64,000 nt of DNA from Bacillota bacterium (GCA_023443625.1 JAEZTQ010000068.1:1-64000); one strand, 5' to 3'; positions 36,097 through 45,797 are shown, numbered from the stretch's first letter. The notes: generated by a model not told the origin, from the sequence alone. Translations and numbers: made by a program.

Positions 36097-37101
36097 TTAA
36101 AAGTTCGTAGTACCTCTCTTGATTAGTTCAGCTGAGAATACGGTTTTTAAGGGAGCCTCGATCCCTTGTAGGACATTCATTAGAGTGGAGACACAATTGT
36201 TGCACACAAATTCCAGTTTATTGTCGATGGAAGATAACTCAGGATCACTGCATTCTGCGATAATGGAGTTATTGTATCCAATAACCGCCAGCTCTTCGGG
36301 AACGGAGAGTTGGTTTTGCTGTGCAAACTTTAAGGCACTGATGGCCAAGGAATCATCAGAGGTAATGATAGCATCTATTGGGATACCATTATGATATAGG
36401 TTATTTAGATGGTCTCTAATCTCTGCGATGTCGCCATTTACATATTGCACATAGGATTCCTGCATGGCATCATTCCGGTCTAGATTAACAGCAGCCAGAT
36501 ATCCGGATAACTTCTTCTGACCACTGTAAGATTTGGCATTATATAGATATAGAATATTCTTACGTCCATTATTTTGCAATGCCTTAGTGGCATCATAAAC
36601 TGCTTGATAATCATCACAGAGGGAACAGAAGATGTTTTCTCCACTAAGAGCACCATTGATAATGATGATAGGGACAGTTTTAGCGGCGTCTTTAATATAC
36701 ATATTACTTTCGTTGTCTGCTTCGACGAAATTGGAGCCTACCAAGATGATGGCATCCGTATGTTTGGATAGTAATAGGTTCATATAGTATTGCTTGTCCT
36801 GAAGATCAAAACCGGTACAACAAAGAAGAGAGTCGTAATTATTCCTGCGTAGGGCCTGTTCTATGAGAAAGATTGCTCTTGCAGCATAGGGATCAGAGGA
36901 ATCAGCACAGAGGATTCCCACGATTTTCATGGTTTTTAATCCCAGTCCCCGGGCAAAGGCGTTAGGAGTATAGTCATTTTCTTTGATTATTTCCAAAACT
37001 TTATTTCTGGTTTTCTCACTAACATAAGCATTCCCATTAAGTACACGGGAAACTGTGGCTATGGACACTCCGGCCTTTTTAGATATATCGTATATATTCA
37101 T
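36097..37101 (-). CDS. LacI-family transcriptional regulator
   Basis: 334-aa repressor. The N-terminal helix-turn-helix MNIYDISKKAGVSIATVSRV and hinge (NAFARGLGLKTMKIVGILC) are followed by a periplasmic-binding-protein-like sugar-sensing domain (SKHTDAIILVGSN, VPEELAVIGYNNSIIAECSDPELSSID). Start is ATG 37101 at MNIYDIS; the frame is open upstream but codes no known domain. It is divergent from the pectin-type sugar transporter and GH105 operon. Two LacI-type palindromes lie between the genes, suggesting it controls itself and that operon. Confidence 0.92.
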   Translation of the reverse strand: MNIYDISKKAGVSIATVSRVLNGNAYVSEKTRNKVLEIIKENDYTPNAFARGLGLKTMKIVGILCADSSDPYAARAIFLIEQALRRNNYDSLLCCTGFDLQDKQYYMNLLLSKHTDAIILVGSNFVEADNESNMYIKDAAKTVPIIIINGALSGENIFCSLCDDYQAVYDATKALQNNGRKNILYLYNAKSYSGQKKLSGYLAAVNLDRNDAMQESYVQYVNGDIAEIRDHLNNLYHNGIPIDAIITSDDSLAISALKFAQQNQLSVPEELAVIGYNNSIIAECSDPELSSIDNKLEFVCNNCVSTLMNVLQGIEAPLKTVFSAELIKRGTTNF

Positions 37102-37199
37102 TCTTTGACACCTCGTATGATGGAATACTATTATCCTATAGTGTAAATGATGTTCTATTTCTTGACAAGACAAAATGTAAAAGTATAGAAAATGAATAA

Positions 37200-37211
37200 G
37201 TAACCGCTTAC
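37200..37211. promoter_or_regulatory. LacI-type operator upstream of lacI
   Basis: GTAACCGCTTAC, with central CG and near-perfect dyad GTAA..TTAC, lies 99 bp before the regulator start. It matches the LacI/CcpA-type core. Autoregulation is an inference. Confidence 0.5.
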
Positions 37212-37336
37212 AATGGAAATTATATACTACTATCTTTAACATTTCAATAAAAAGATTATTATGTACATATCATACAAAAATGATTGTATATAATTGACAT
37301 AAAAAGAGAATATGCTTAATTATACCAAAAAATATA

Positions 37337-37365
37337 TTGACGATATTGTTGATTTGAGATAAAAT
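37337..37365 (+). promoter_or_regulatory. SigA-type promoter of the pectin transporter operon
   Basis: TTGACG (37337-37342), 17-bp spacer, TAAAAT (37360-37365). The predicted start of transcription falls in the LacI-type operator just downstream. Confidence 0.75.
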
Positions 37366-37369
37366 GCAA

Positions 37370-37385
37370 ATGTAAGCACTTACAT
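37370..37385. promoter_or_regulatory. LacI-type operator over the transcription start
   Basis: ATGTAAGCACTTACAT: 7-bp arms ATGTAAG/CTTACAT around CA. It begins five bases after the -10 box, an ideal position for repression. It could also act as a CcpA cre site, since both regulators share this core. Confidence 0.7.
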
Positions 37386-37461
37386 ATTTGACTTGACTTA
37401 TTACGGGAGTTTATGGGAATGAAAAGCAATTTCAGGAAAATAATTAAAAGGAGAGAAAAAG

Positions 37462-38841
37462 ATGAAAAGATTTACTGTATTATTATTAACCTTAGTAATG
37501 GTATTTTCTTTGGTGGCATGTGGTAAAGAAAAACCCACCACAAGCGATAAGACAGATGATTCCAAACAGACTTCAACAGATGTTACACCAAAGTCTGAGG
37601 AACCAACTACAGCAGTGGATAAAGCTGAGGAGAAAGAACCCGTTACAATTACCTTCTCTTGGTGGGGTGGAGACACAAGACATGATGCAACTTTAAAAGC
37701 CATAAATAAATTCATGGAAGTATACCCTTATATCACTGTTGAGCCTCAGTATGGCGCATGGACAGATTGGGAGACCAACATGGCAACCGCTTTTGCTACA
37801 GGAACAGCACCAGATGTTAACCAGATTAACTGGAACTGGATTACTTCCTTTAGTTCAGATGGTAGCATTTACAAAGATCTTAACCAATTTTCAGACATAA
37901 TTAAGTTGGATGCTTATGATCAGAAGGCATTAGACCAATGTGTTTTAGCAGATGAGCTTCAGGCAATCCCTGTTTCTATGTCCGGTAGAATTTTCTATTG
38001 GAATAAGGCTACTTTTGACAAAGCAGGCATAGCTACACCAACAACCTTAGAAGAGTTATATACTGCAGGTGAAACCTTTAAGACTGTATTAGGAGATGAT
38101 TATTATCCCCTTGGCATCAATGAATATGACAGAATGATATTGTTGGTATATTATCTAGAATCAGTTTATGGTAAAGCATGGGTTGTAGATAATACTCTTC
38201 AGTATTCCTTAGATGAGATTAAGACAGGTTTAGAATTCATTGATTCTCTTGAAGACAAACATGTTATTCCAACCATCGAGACAATCATTGGTGATGGTGC
38301 TGAATCCATGGATAAGAATCCAAAGTGGATTGAAGGCAAATATGCTGGTATCTTTGAGTGGGATTCCTCTGCTTCTAAATTTATGAGTGCTTTAGCAGAT
38401 GGTGGAGCAGGTTTTATGGTTGGTGAATACTTAAAAGATATGGGAGATTATCAAGGTGGTTTCTCCAAGGTATCTTTAGCATTTGCAATTAGTGAAACAG
38501 CTAAGAATCCAGAAGAATGCGCATTATTAATTAATTTCTTGTTAAATGAAGAAGCTGGTGTAGAAATTATGGCAGCTGAAAGAGGTATTCCTTTGAATGC
38601 AAATGCATTAAAAATATGTCAGGATAAGAGCTTAGTGAATGCTACCGTAGCAGAAGCGAATGCTAAGGTTATGTCATGGGTTTCCTATCCTCTAGATCCT
38701 AAGTTTGAATCTGCTGAACTTAAGAATCAACCAGATGGTTTTTACTGGGATGTAATGGCAGGCCTCAGCTATGGTGATTATACCGTTGATGTGGCAGCAC
38801 AGACTTTAGTTGATAGTATTAATAATGTTTTAGCAAAATAA
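37462..38841 (+). CDS. Sugar ABC transporter substrate-binding lipoprotein
   Basis: 459-aa family-1 solute-binding protein. Lipoprotein signal MKRFTVLLLTLVMVFSLVAC, then a Thr/Lys/Glu-rich linker to about residue 50. The body starts VTITFSWWGGDTRHDATLKA; ATAFATGTAPDVNQINWNW and NPEECALLINFLLNEEAG are typical. The GH105, GH28 and uronate genes that follow suggest oligogalacturonide or rhamnogalacturonan ligands. GGAGAG precedes ATG 37462. A hairpin follows the stop. Confidence 0.9.
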   Translation: MKRFTVLLLTLVMVFSLVACGKEKPTTSDKTDDSKQTSTDVTPKSEEPTTAVDKAEEKEPVTITFSWWGGDTRHDATLKAINKFMEVYPYITVEPQYGAWTDWETNMATAFATGTAPDVNQINWNWITSFSSDGSIYKDLNQFSDIIKLDAYDQKALDQCVLADELQAIPVSMSGRIFYWNKATFDKAGIATPTTLEELYTAGETFKTVLGDDYYPLGINEYDRMILLVYYLESVYGKAWVVDNTLQYSLDEIKTGLEFIDSLEDKHVIPTIETIIGDGAESMDKNPKWIEGKYAGIFEWDSSASKFMSALADGGAGFMVGEYLKDMGDYQGGFSKVSLAFAISETAKNPEECALLINFLLNEEAGVEIMAAERGIPLNANALKICQDKSLVNATVAEANAKVMSWVSYPLDPKFESAELKNQPDGFYWDVMAGLSYGDYTVDVAAQTLVDSINNVLAK

Positions 38842-38866
38842 TTAAGACAATGAAATAAGATCTTTG

Positions 38867-38900
38867 GACTGGTTTAAGGTTGTTTGGCCTTAAACCAGTC
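38867..38900 (+). terminator. Attenuating hairpin after the binding-protein gene
   Basis: GACTGGTTTAAGG (38867-38879) and CCTTAAACCAGTC (38888-38900): perfect 13-bp stem, 8-nt loop, weak T-run. It separates the binding-protein gene from GH105 and the permeases. Confidence 0.7.
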
Positions 38901-38930
38901 TTAATGAAACTAGAACAAAGGAGATGCTAG

Positions 38931-40073
38931 ATGAAGGAGTTTATATCTTTGTTTGTCAGAACCTATTTGGATCATTATATAAATTATAAGGACACTTGGA
39001 ACTATGAAGACGGCTGCGTATTGATTGGCTGCACAGGATTATATAAGGCTACGGGAGATACCTATTATAAAGATTTTGTTCGCCGATACATAGATCGTTT
39101 TGTAAAGACTGATGGAAGTATAAAATCCTTTCATAAGACTCAATATAACATAGACAGTATTAATACGGGAAAGGTATTATTTTTTCTATATGATGAAACA
39201 GGAGAGGACAAATATCGCTTAGCCATTGAAGCGGTGTATGACCAGTTGAAAACACACCCGAGGACTCAGTGTGGTAATTTTTGGCATAAGGAGATTTACC
39301 CTAATCAGATTTGGTTGGATGGTCTTTATATGGCACAACCCTTCTATATGGCATATGAAAGAGAATTCCACCAAAAGAAAGCCTGCTTTGATATAATAAA
39401 CCAGTTTAATAATGTGAAAAAGTATCTATATAATAAGGATAAAGGACTTTACTATCACGCCTATGATGAGGCAAGGATACAAAAATGGGCGGATAAAACA
39501 ACGGGACAGTCTCCTAACTTTTGGTTAAGATCCATGGGATGGTACTTAATGGCCCTGGTAGATACCTTAGATGAGATGCAAGAGGAGAACAGCGAAGAAT
39601 TTAAATGCCTGCAAGAGTTGTATATCGAGGCTATGAATGGAATTTTAAAATATCAAGAGAAGGAAAATAAGATGTTTTATCAGGTGATTGATAAAGCTGA
39701 CATAGATGGTAATTATTTGGAGACCTCAGGGACTGCCATGGTGGCATACTCCATAATGAAGGCTTACCGCATGGGGATGCTAGACGAGAAGTATGAAAGA
39801 ACCGGAGAAGAAATCTTTGAGAACTTGGTGGAGAAGAAGCTAATCCATGAGGAGGGCAATCTTTACTTAAGTGATATTTGCTCTGTTGCCGGTCTGGGGC
39901 CTGGGGAAGACAGAGACGGCAGTGTTACATATTACTTATCAGAGAAGATCGTTAATAATGATCCCAAAGGGGTCGGTGCATTTATGATGGCATTTGCCCA
40001 GTGGTTAATGCTTCAAAGAAATAGGATGGAGGTAAGTCATGGTAAAGAATATGGCAATGCCAAAACAAAGTAA
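38931..40073 (+). CDS. GH105 unsaturated rhamnogalacturonyl/galacturonyl hydrolase (YteR/YesR-like)
   Basis: 380-aa (alpha/alpha)6-barrel hydrolase removing the unsaturated uronate left by pectin lyases from imported oligosaccharides. The catalytic Asp is in QIWLDGLYMAQPF (Asp130); SPNFWLRSMGWYLMALVDTL, QVIDKADIDGNYLETSGTAM and GPGEDRDGSVTYYLSEKIVNND (core DGSVTYYLSE) are family features. It has no signal peptide, so it works in the cytoplasm. Its end overlaps the next permease start by 35 bp, an unusual order with an enzyme between binding protein and permeases. Confidence 0.9.
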   Translation: MKEFISLFVRTYLDHYINYKDTWNYEDGCVLIGCTGLYKATGDTYYKDFVRRYIDRFVKTDGSIKSFHKTQYNIDSINTGKVLFFLYDETGEDKYRLAIEAVYDQLKTHPRTQCGNFWHKEIYPNQIWLDGLYMAQPFYMAYEREFHQKKACFDIINQFNNVKKYLYNKDKGLYYHAYDEARIQKWADKTTGQSPNFWLRSMGWYLMALVDTLDEMQEENSEEFKCLQELYIEAMNGILKYQEKENKMFYQVIDKADIDGNYLETSGTAMVAYSIMKAYRMGMLDEKYERTGEEIFENLVEKKLIHEEGNLYLSDICSVAGLGPGEDRDGSVTYYLSEKIVNNDPKGVGAFMMAFAQWLMLQRNRMEVSHGKEYGNAKTK

Positions 40074-40977
40074 TCTGAATAAGAATAGTTTTAAAAAGAT
40101 GTGCAAGCGTAATAAAGGATTTTTCTTTGTTCTTCCCTGGCTTATAGGACTTATAATATTCAAGCTATATCCCTTTGGATCCTCTTTGGTATATAGCTTT
40201 ACGGATTACCATTTGTTTAAGGGCATTAAGGAAATTGGTTTACTTAATTATATCGATATATTTAATGATGCAAGAATAATGAGGGCATTTAAGGTAACCT
40301 TTCAATACTCCTTTATTACCGTACCTCTAAAATTGGCAGTATCCTTACTCATTGCTTACATATTAAACTTCAAAATAAAGGGTGTTAATTTCTTTAGAAC
40401 AGCCTATTACATCCCCTCCATTCTAGGTGGCTCAGTAGCCATAGCTGTATTGTGGAAAGCTTTATTTAGAGATGATGGTCTTATCAATGGAGCCTTAGAA
40501 ATCATTGGAGTGGATGGTCCAAAATGGCTGAGTAATCCTAGCTATGCCTTATTTGTAATCTCCCTTTTAAGAGTGTGGCAATTTGGTTCTGCAATGGTAA
40601 TCTTCTTAGCAGCATTAAAAGGAGTGCCGCAGGATTTGTATGAGGCAGCATCCATTGATGGAGCTGGTAAATGGAGGCAATTCTTTAGAATTACAGTGCC
40701 TTTGATTACCCCTGTTATCTTCTACAATCTTGTAACCCAGTTATGTCAAGCATTCCAAGAGTTTAATGGACCATATATTATTACCCAAGGAGGTCCAAGA
40801 AATGCAACCACCTTAATTTCCTTGCTGGTATATAATAATGCCTTCGAGAGAAATGAAATGGGTATGGCTAGTGCTATGGCATGGCTTATGTTTGTCATCA
40901 TTATGATCTTAACAGCCATTGCCTTCATATCTCAAAAGTACTGGGTATATTATGATGACGAGGATAAGGGGAGGTAG
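40039..40977 (+). CDS. Sugar ABC transporter permease, MalF-like
   Basis: 312-aa CUT1 permease with six predicted helices (first: FFFVLPWLIGLIIFKLYPF). Coupling loop LYEAASIDGAGKWRQFFRIT is intact. The start ATG 40039 lies inside the GH105 gene behind GGAGGT. Its C-terminus QKYWVYYDDEDKGR is typical. Confidence 0.9.
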   Translation: MVKNMAMPKQSNLNKNSFKKMCKRNKGFFFVLPWLIGLIIFKLYPFGSSLVYSFTDYHLFKGIKEIGLLNYIDIFNDARIMRAFKVTFQYSFITVPLKLAVSLLIAYILNFKIKGVNFFRTAYYIPSILGGSVAIAVLWKALFRDDGLINGALEIIGVDGPKWLSNPSYALFVISLLRVWQFGSAMVIFLAALKGVPQDLYEAASIDGAGKWRQFFRITVPLITPVIFYNLVTQLCQAFQEFNGPYIITQGGPRNATTLISLLVYNNAFERNEMGMASAMAWLMFVIIMILTAIAFISQKYWVYYDDEDKGR

Positions 40978-40982
40978 GTAAA

Positions 40983-41840
40983 ATGCTTTATGGCAAAAAA
41001 AGAAGGATAAATACAGTCATTCGCTACACCATTCTAATTCTTATTGGTATGGTTATGGTATATCCTTTACTTTGGATGATAAGCGCAACCTTCAAAAGTA
41101 ATAGCGAGATTTTTAGTACAATAGGGTTAATACCAAAGAGTTTTAATTTTAGTGCATATAAAGAAGCATTTAAAAGCTATGGTGGCCAGATTCATATTGG
41201 AAAAGCCATGATAAATACCTATAAATATGTTTTGCCTAAGGTTATTTTAACGGTTATTTCTACAACCGTCACCGCTTATGGTTTTGGTCGCTTCCGCTTT
41301 AGAGGGCGTAATTTCTTATTTGCTTTACTTATGTCCACCCTATTCTTACCCCAGGTGGTTCTAAATGTACCGCAATATGTATTGTTTAATAAATTTGGAT
41401 GGATGGATTCTGACTTATACTTAGCACTGATTGTTCCTACTTTATTCGCTGTGGATACTTATTTTGTATTTATGCTAGTTCAATTTATGAGAACAATTCC
41501 GAGAGAACTAGAAGAAGCAGCAGAAATAGATGGATGTAACGTTGTACAAATCCTAATCAAGGTTATAGCTCCCCTATTAAAACCGGCTATAGTTTCCTGC
41601 GCTTTATTTCAGTTTATGTGGTCCTCCAATGATTATATGGGCCCCTTACTATACGTTAAGACAGCGACGAATTATCCGGCAGCAATATTTGTTAAATTGT
41701 CCATGGATGCAGATGCAGGCTTTCAATGGAACCGTATCCTTGCCGTATCTTTGATCTCAATTATACCATCCCTAGTTGTATTCTTTGCTGCACAGAGAAC
41801 CTTTGTAGATGGAATTCAAGCTGGTGGTTTAAAAGGATAG
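40983..41840 (+). CDS. Sugar ABC transporter permease, MalG-like
   Basis: 285-aa partner permease with six predicted helices. The EAA loop is LEEAAEIDGCNVVQILIKVI, the C-terminus FVDGIQAGGLKG. It starts 5 bp after the previous permease. No ATPase is encoded in the locus. A hairpin at 41877-41901 follows. Confidence 0.9.
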   Translation: MLYGKKRRINTVIRYTILILIGMVMVYPLLWMISATFKSNSEIFSTIGLIPKSFNFSAYKEAFKSYGGQIHIGKAMINTYKYVLPKVILTVISTTVTAYGFGRFRFRGRNFLFALLMSTLFLPQVVLNVPQYVLFNKFGWMDSDLYLALIVPTLFAVDTYFVFMLVQFMRTIPRELEEAAEIDGCNVVQILIKVIAPLLKPAIVSCALFQFMWSSNDYMGPLLYVKTATNYPAAIFVKLSMDADAGFQWNRILAVSLISIIPSLVVFFAAQRTFVDGIQAGGLKG

Positions 41841-41876
41841 GTATATAATCAATGAGATGCTGAGGAAATACATAAC

Positions 41877-41901
41877 TCGCCCTATACTTGCTATAGGGCG
41901 A
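41877..41901 (+). terminator. Hairpin after the pectin transporter permeases
   Basis: TCGCCCTATA (41877-41886) and TATAGGGCGA (41892-41901) form a perfect 10-bp stem with loop CTTGC. The T-run is poor, so partial read-through to GH28 is possible. Confidence 0.6.
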
Positions 41902-42083
41902 TACTATTTCACATATATAAATGGAAGAAGGAGGAAAAGCATATGATATAGATCCTGGTTTTGAGTTATAGTTGGTATAAGGGTTATTTAGTGAAGGAGT
42001 AATAAGTATAAAATTAGATTTATTATGGAAGATAAGATCTTAAGGGGTTATAGTAGCCTTGATAGGGAAGCATGGAGGTTTAT

Positions 42084-43358
42084 ATGTTAGAGCATTGTAT
42101 AAATATTAGGGAGTTTTTGGAGGCTTCATTACAAGGTAAGGATTGGACAGAGGCATTTGTAAAGGCAGTTGAGCTTTTGGAAAAACAAGGTGGAGGGACT
42201 ATTTTTGTTCCAGCAGGTATTTATTCCACCAGATCCATTGAGCTAAAGAGTAATATGACCTTATATCTTGATTCCGATGCTGTTATAGATTTTATGGATG
42301 ATTATGAAAATTATCAGATAGTGGATACTGAATTTGAGGGTTATGCAGGAAGGATGTACAAACCCCTTGTATTTGCGGACCATGCTACAGATGTGGCTAT
42401 AGCCGGTACAGGATGTCTTAATGGTAATGGACTGCGAGCATGGAAGGAGTTCAAATCCCTGCCTTATAAGCGACCCTATCTGATTTGCTTTCAATATTGC
42501 AGTAATGTGAAAATTGAAAATATAACATTAATCAATTCTCCTGTATGGACCATACACCCACTCTATTGTGACAATGTAATGATTAGGGGAGTAATAATTA
42601 AAAATCCTCCAGATTCACCCAATACAGATGGGATTAATCCCAATAGTTGCCACAATGTACATATATCCGATTGTTTCATTGATGTAGGTGATGATTGTAT
42701 AGCAATTAAGGCAGGAACAGAACATACACCAAAGAGGAGAAGCTGTGAGAATATTACCATTACTAACTGTAATATGATCCATGGGCACGGGGGAATAGTA
42801 ATAGGAAGTGAAATGAGTGGAAGTATTAGAAATATTACTGTTTCCAATTGTATATTCCAGGATACGGATCGGGGAATTCGTATAAAGACCAGACGTAGGA
42901 GAGGGGGTAAGGTAGAGCAGCTTTCCTTTTCGAATATTATCATGGAAAAGGTTCTTTGTCCTTTTGTATTTAATATGTACTATTATTGCGGGACTAGTGA
43001 AGAGGATAGGTATGTGTGGGAGAAGAAACCCTATCCCGTGGATGACACTACGCCTGTAATATGTAATATTCATATAAGTAATATCATAGCTTCCCAGGTA
43101 TCGGCAGCTGCCGGCTTTATCTATGGGTTGGCGGAGCAATATGTTGAAGATATTACCTTTTCAAATTGCAGCGTAAGTATGGATTTGGATGGGAGTGAGG
43201 GAATGCCTGCTATGTTGGCCCATATGGAACCTATGAAGGCGGCAGGGTTTTATTTAAGGAACGCCAAAAATATTCGATTTGATAATGTGAAGATGTACAA
43301 CGTTGAAGGGAATGTGATTAATAAGGACGAAACTGTAGGCTTGATTATAATAGATTAA
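42084..43358 (+). CDS. GH28 polygalacturonase-family glycosidase
   Basis: About 424-aa right-handed beta-helix hydrolase cutting galacturonic-acid linkages. All GH28 signatures are visible: SPNTDGINPNSC, DVGDDCIAIKAG (paired catalytic Asp), HGHGGIVIGSEMSG (catalytic His) and DRGIRIKTRR (RIK). No signal peptide, so it acts on imported oligogalacturonides in the cytoplasm, probably as an exo-enzyme. Start ATG 42084 is five bases behind GGAGG; the ATG at 42072 contains that site. UxaB follows after 53 bp. Confidence 0.9.
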   Translation: MLEHCINIREFLEASLQGKDWTEAFVKAVELLEKQGGGTIFVPAGIYSTRSIELKSNMTLYLDSDAVIDFMDDYENYQIVDTEFEGYAGRMYKPLVFADHATDVAIAGTGCLNGNGLRAWKEFKSLPYKRPYLICFQYCSNVKIENITLINSPVWTIHPLYCDNVMIRGVIIKNPPDSPNTDGINPNSCHNVHISDCFIDVGDDCIAIKAGTEHTPKRRSCENITITNCNMIHGHGGIVIGSEMSGSIRNITVSNCIFQDTDRGIRIKTRRRRGGKVEQLSFSNIIMEKVLCPFVFNMYYYCGTSEEDRYVWEKKPYPVDDTTPVICNIHISNIIASQVSAAAGFIYGLAEQYVEDITFSNCSVSMDLDGSEGMPAMLAHMEPMKAAGFYLRNAKNIRFDNVKMYNVEGNVINKDETVGLIIID

Positions 43359-43411
43359 CACATAAGCTTGTAAATCTATCTACCATTATTATAAGAGGAG
43401 ACAAGAAGAAA

Positions 43412-44869
43412 ATGAAATTATTAGATAAAAGTATATCAAATCCAATTGAAAGGCCAATTAGAGTGGTTCAGTTTGGAGAGGGCAATTTTTTACGAGCCTT
43501 CGTTGATTACATGATTGATGTGGCTAACGAAAAAGAATATTTTAACGGAAGTGTTGTGCTGTTAAAGCCCATTGAATTTGGTAGTCTTAATCTGTTTCGT
43601 GAGCAGGAATGCCAGTATACAGTAACCTTACGAGGAAAGCAGGAGGGAACAGAGTTAATAAGTAACCGTATCATTACCTCCGTTAAAGATGTGGTGAGTA
43701 TCTATGAGCAATATGATCAATATATGGAATTAGCAAGGCTAGAAACTCTGCGATTTATAGTATCTAACACTACTGAAGCTGGAATTGTGTATGACGGTAT
43801 GGATAAATTTGATGCAAAGCCACCACATACATATCCGGCTAAGCTTACGAAATTTATGTATGAAAGATATGAGACCTATAAGGGACGTATGGATAAAGGA
43901 CTTATTATTTTACCTGTGGAGCTAATTGATGATAATGGCATTGTATTAAAGGAATGTGTACTAAAATATGCAAGACTGTGGGCTTTAGAGGAAGAGTTTA
44001 TCACATGGTTGGAGGAGGCCTGCATATTCTGCAGTACCTTGGTGGATCGCATTGTAACCGGATATCCAAAGGAAGAAGCCCTAAGTATATGTCAGCAGTT
44101 GGGATATGAGGACAAACTCCTTGTGACAGCAGAGCCTTTTGCACTGTGGGTAATTGAGAGTGAGAAAGAGATTAAGAATGAACTGCCTCTAGACAAAGCT
44201 GGACTGCCTGTAATATTTACTGATAATCAAAGTCCATACAAACAGAGAAAAGTTCGAATACTTAATGGAGCCCATACATCTTTTGCTTTAGCCTCCTATC
44301 TTGCGGGTAATGATACTGTTATGGAATCTATGCAAGATGCACTTATTAGGGAATTTATGAACACTGTTATTTTTGATGAAGTAATCCCTACCCTTACCCT
44401 TGCGGAGGAGGAGTTAATTACTTTTGCTAATTCTGTTATAGAGAGATTTGAGAACCCATATATTAATCATGAATTATTATCCATATCATTAAATTCTGTT
44501 TCAAAATGGAGAACAAGATGTCTTCCAAGTTTACTGGAATATGTGAATATCTATAGGGAGTTGCCAAAAAACCTAGTCTTCTCTATTGCAGCTTTAATGA
44601 GCTTTTATAGTAGCAGCGAATTTGTGGATAATTACCTTATGGGTAATAGAAATAACAAGGCCTACAAGATTATGGATGATCAAAAAATACTGGAGTTTTT
44701 TGCGGAAAATCATAAATTACCTACCGACAAGTTCGTTGCAGCATATTTAAGTAATATTTCCTTTCACGGACAGGATTTACTCCAAATACCAGAACTTAGT
44801 GAGAGAGTGACTTGTTATCTGGAGAATATAAAAGCTTTGGGGATAAGAAAAGCACTGAAGATGTTATAG
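43412..44869 (+). CDS. uxaB: Tagaturonate reductase (altronate oxidoreductase)
   Basis: 485-aa NADH-dependent enzyme of the long-chain mannitol dehydrogenase family, reducing D-tagaturonate to D-altronate in galacturonate breakdown. Nucleotide-binding start VVQFGEGNFLRAFVDYMIDV, then IVSNTTEAGI, LVDRIVTGYPKEEA and the catalytic region YKQRKVRILNGAHTSFALAS. RPIRVVQFGEGNF and the pectin setting favour UxaB over fructuronate reductase UxuB. Uronate isomerase and altronate dehydratase are not in the window. Confidence 0.88.
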   Translation: MKLLDKSISNPIERPIRVVQFGEGNFLRAFVDYMIDVANEKEYFNGSVVLLKPIEFGSLNLFREQECQYTVTLRGKQEGTELISNRIITSVKDVVSIYEQYDQYMELARLETLRFIVSNTTEAGIVYDGMDKFDAKPPHTYPAKLTKFMYERYETYKGRMDKGLIILPVELIDDNGIVLKECVLKYARLWALEEEFITWLEEACIFCSTLVDRIVTGYPKEEALSICQQLGYEDKLLVTAEPFALWVIESEKEIKNELPLDKAGLPVIFTDNQSPYKQRKVRILNGAHTSFALASYLAGNDTVMESMQDALIREFMNTVIFDEVIPTLTLAEEELITFANSVIERFENPYINHELLSISLNSVSKWRTRCLPSLLEYVNIYRELPKNLVFSIAALMSFYSSSEFVDNYLMGNRNNKAYKIMDDQKILEFFAENHKLPTDKFVAAYLSNISFHGQDLLQIPELSERVTCYLENIKALGIRKALKML

Positions 44870-44918
44870 GATTGCCATATACAGATATTATTATTAAGGT
44901 TATGGAAGGATGAAGCAG

Positions 44919-45754
44919 ATGCAGATAGGGATACGTCTACATGATACAGAGGGACTTGTACTTCAGGAACGATTGGCTTGGGTTAAAAGTCAAGGCTTTA
45001 CCTGTGCACATGTGGCATTATCAAAGGTCATCAATGATTTTCCCCTTGGGGCTGGTGCGTTGACACCGGGCTTTGCAATGTACCTTAAAAAGCTTTTTGG
45101 GGTCTATGAATTAGATATTGCAGTCCTGGGATGCTATTTGAATTTAGCTCATCCCGATCCCATAGAAATGAAGAAAATCTTACATACATATATGGCGCAT
45201 ATTCGATTTGCCTCAATCCTTGGCTGCGGTGTGGTAGGAACAGAAACAGGGGCTCCCAATGTCTCTTATGTTTTTGAACCAGCATGTCACGAGAGAAAAG
45301 CCTTGGAAACTATGCTTAAGAATTTAAGAGAAATTGTTGCCTATGCTGAGAAAATGGGAGTGATCCTAGGGATAGAGCCGGTAAGGAATCATATTGTATA
45401 TAATCCACAAGTAGCAAGGAGGTTCTGAATGATATTAAATCCCCTAATTTGCAGATTATTTTTGATCCTGTTAACTTACTTAGTATGGATAATTATATGC
45501 AGCAGAGGCAAGTTATGGAGGAAGCTATTGATTTGCTGGGTGATGATATTGCAGTGATTCATTTGAAGGATTTTATAGTTGAAAAAGAAACAATAGTTGC
45601 AGTAGCGGCAGGTAGGGGAGATCTAGATTATAAACCAGTTCTTGAATTTATAAAAAAGAAAAAGCCCATGGTTCATTGTACTCTTGAGAATACAACACCA
45701 GACAACGCTGCGATAGCAAAGGAGTTTATTAGCTCCTTATGGGAGAAAGCTTAA
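44919..45754 (+). pseudogene. Sugar-phosphate isomerase/epimerase (TIM barrel), frameshifted
   Basis: Two adjacent frames read as one xylose-isomerase-like TIM barrel. The first (to the TGA at 45426-45428) ends YNPQVARRF. The second, in the -1 frame, continues as VLNDIKSPNLQIIFDPVNLL and runs to 45754 (PMVHCTLENTTPDNAAIAKEF). One missing base near 45421-45424 (AGGAGGTTCTGA) explains the break. Conserved pieces: GIEPV, IFDPVNL, VIHLKDF. Start ATG 44919 follows GGAAGG (ATG 44910 possible). It is placed after uxaB. It may be a true pseudogene, a sequencing error, or less likely a programmed frameshift. Confidence 0.8.
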
Positions 45755-45797
45755 GGAAAGAGGTAAATGCTCCTTTGGTTAAAGCTGGAGTCCAGCA

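Noticed and set aside
42563..43139. Long minus-strand frames (126 and 174 codons) inside the GH28 gene
   Set aside because: They mirror a clearly conserved GH28 coding sequence and code no recognisable protein.
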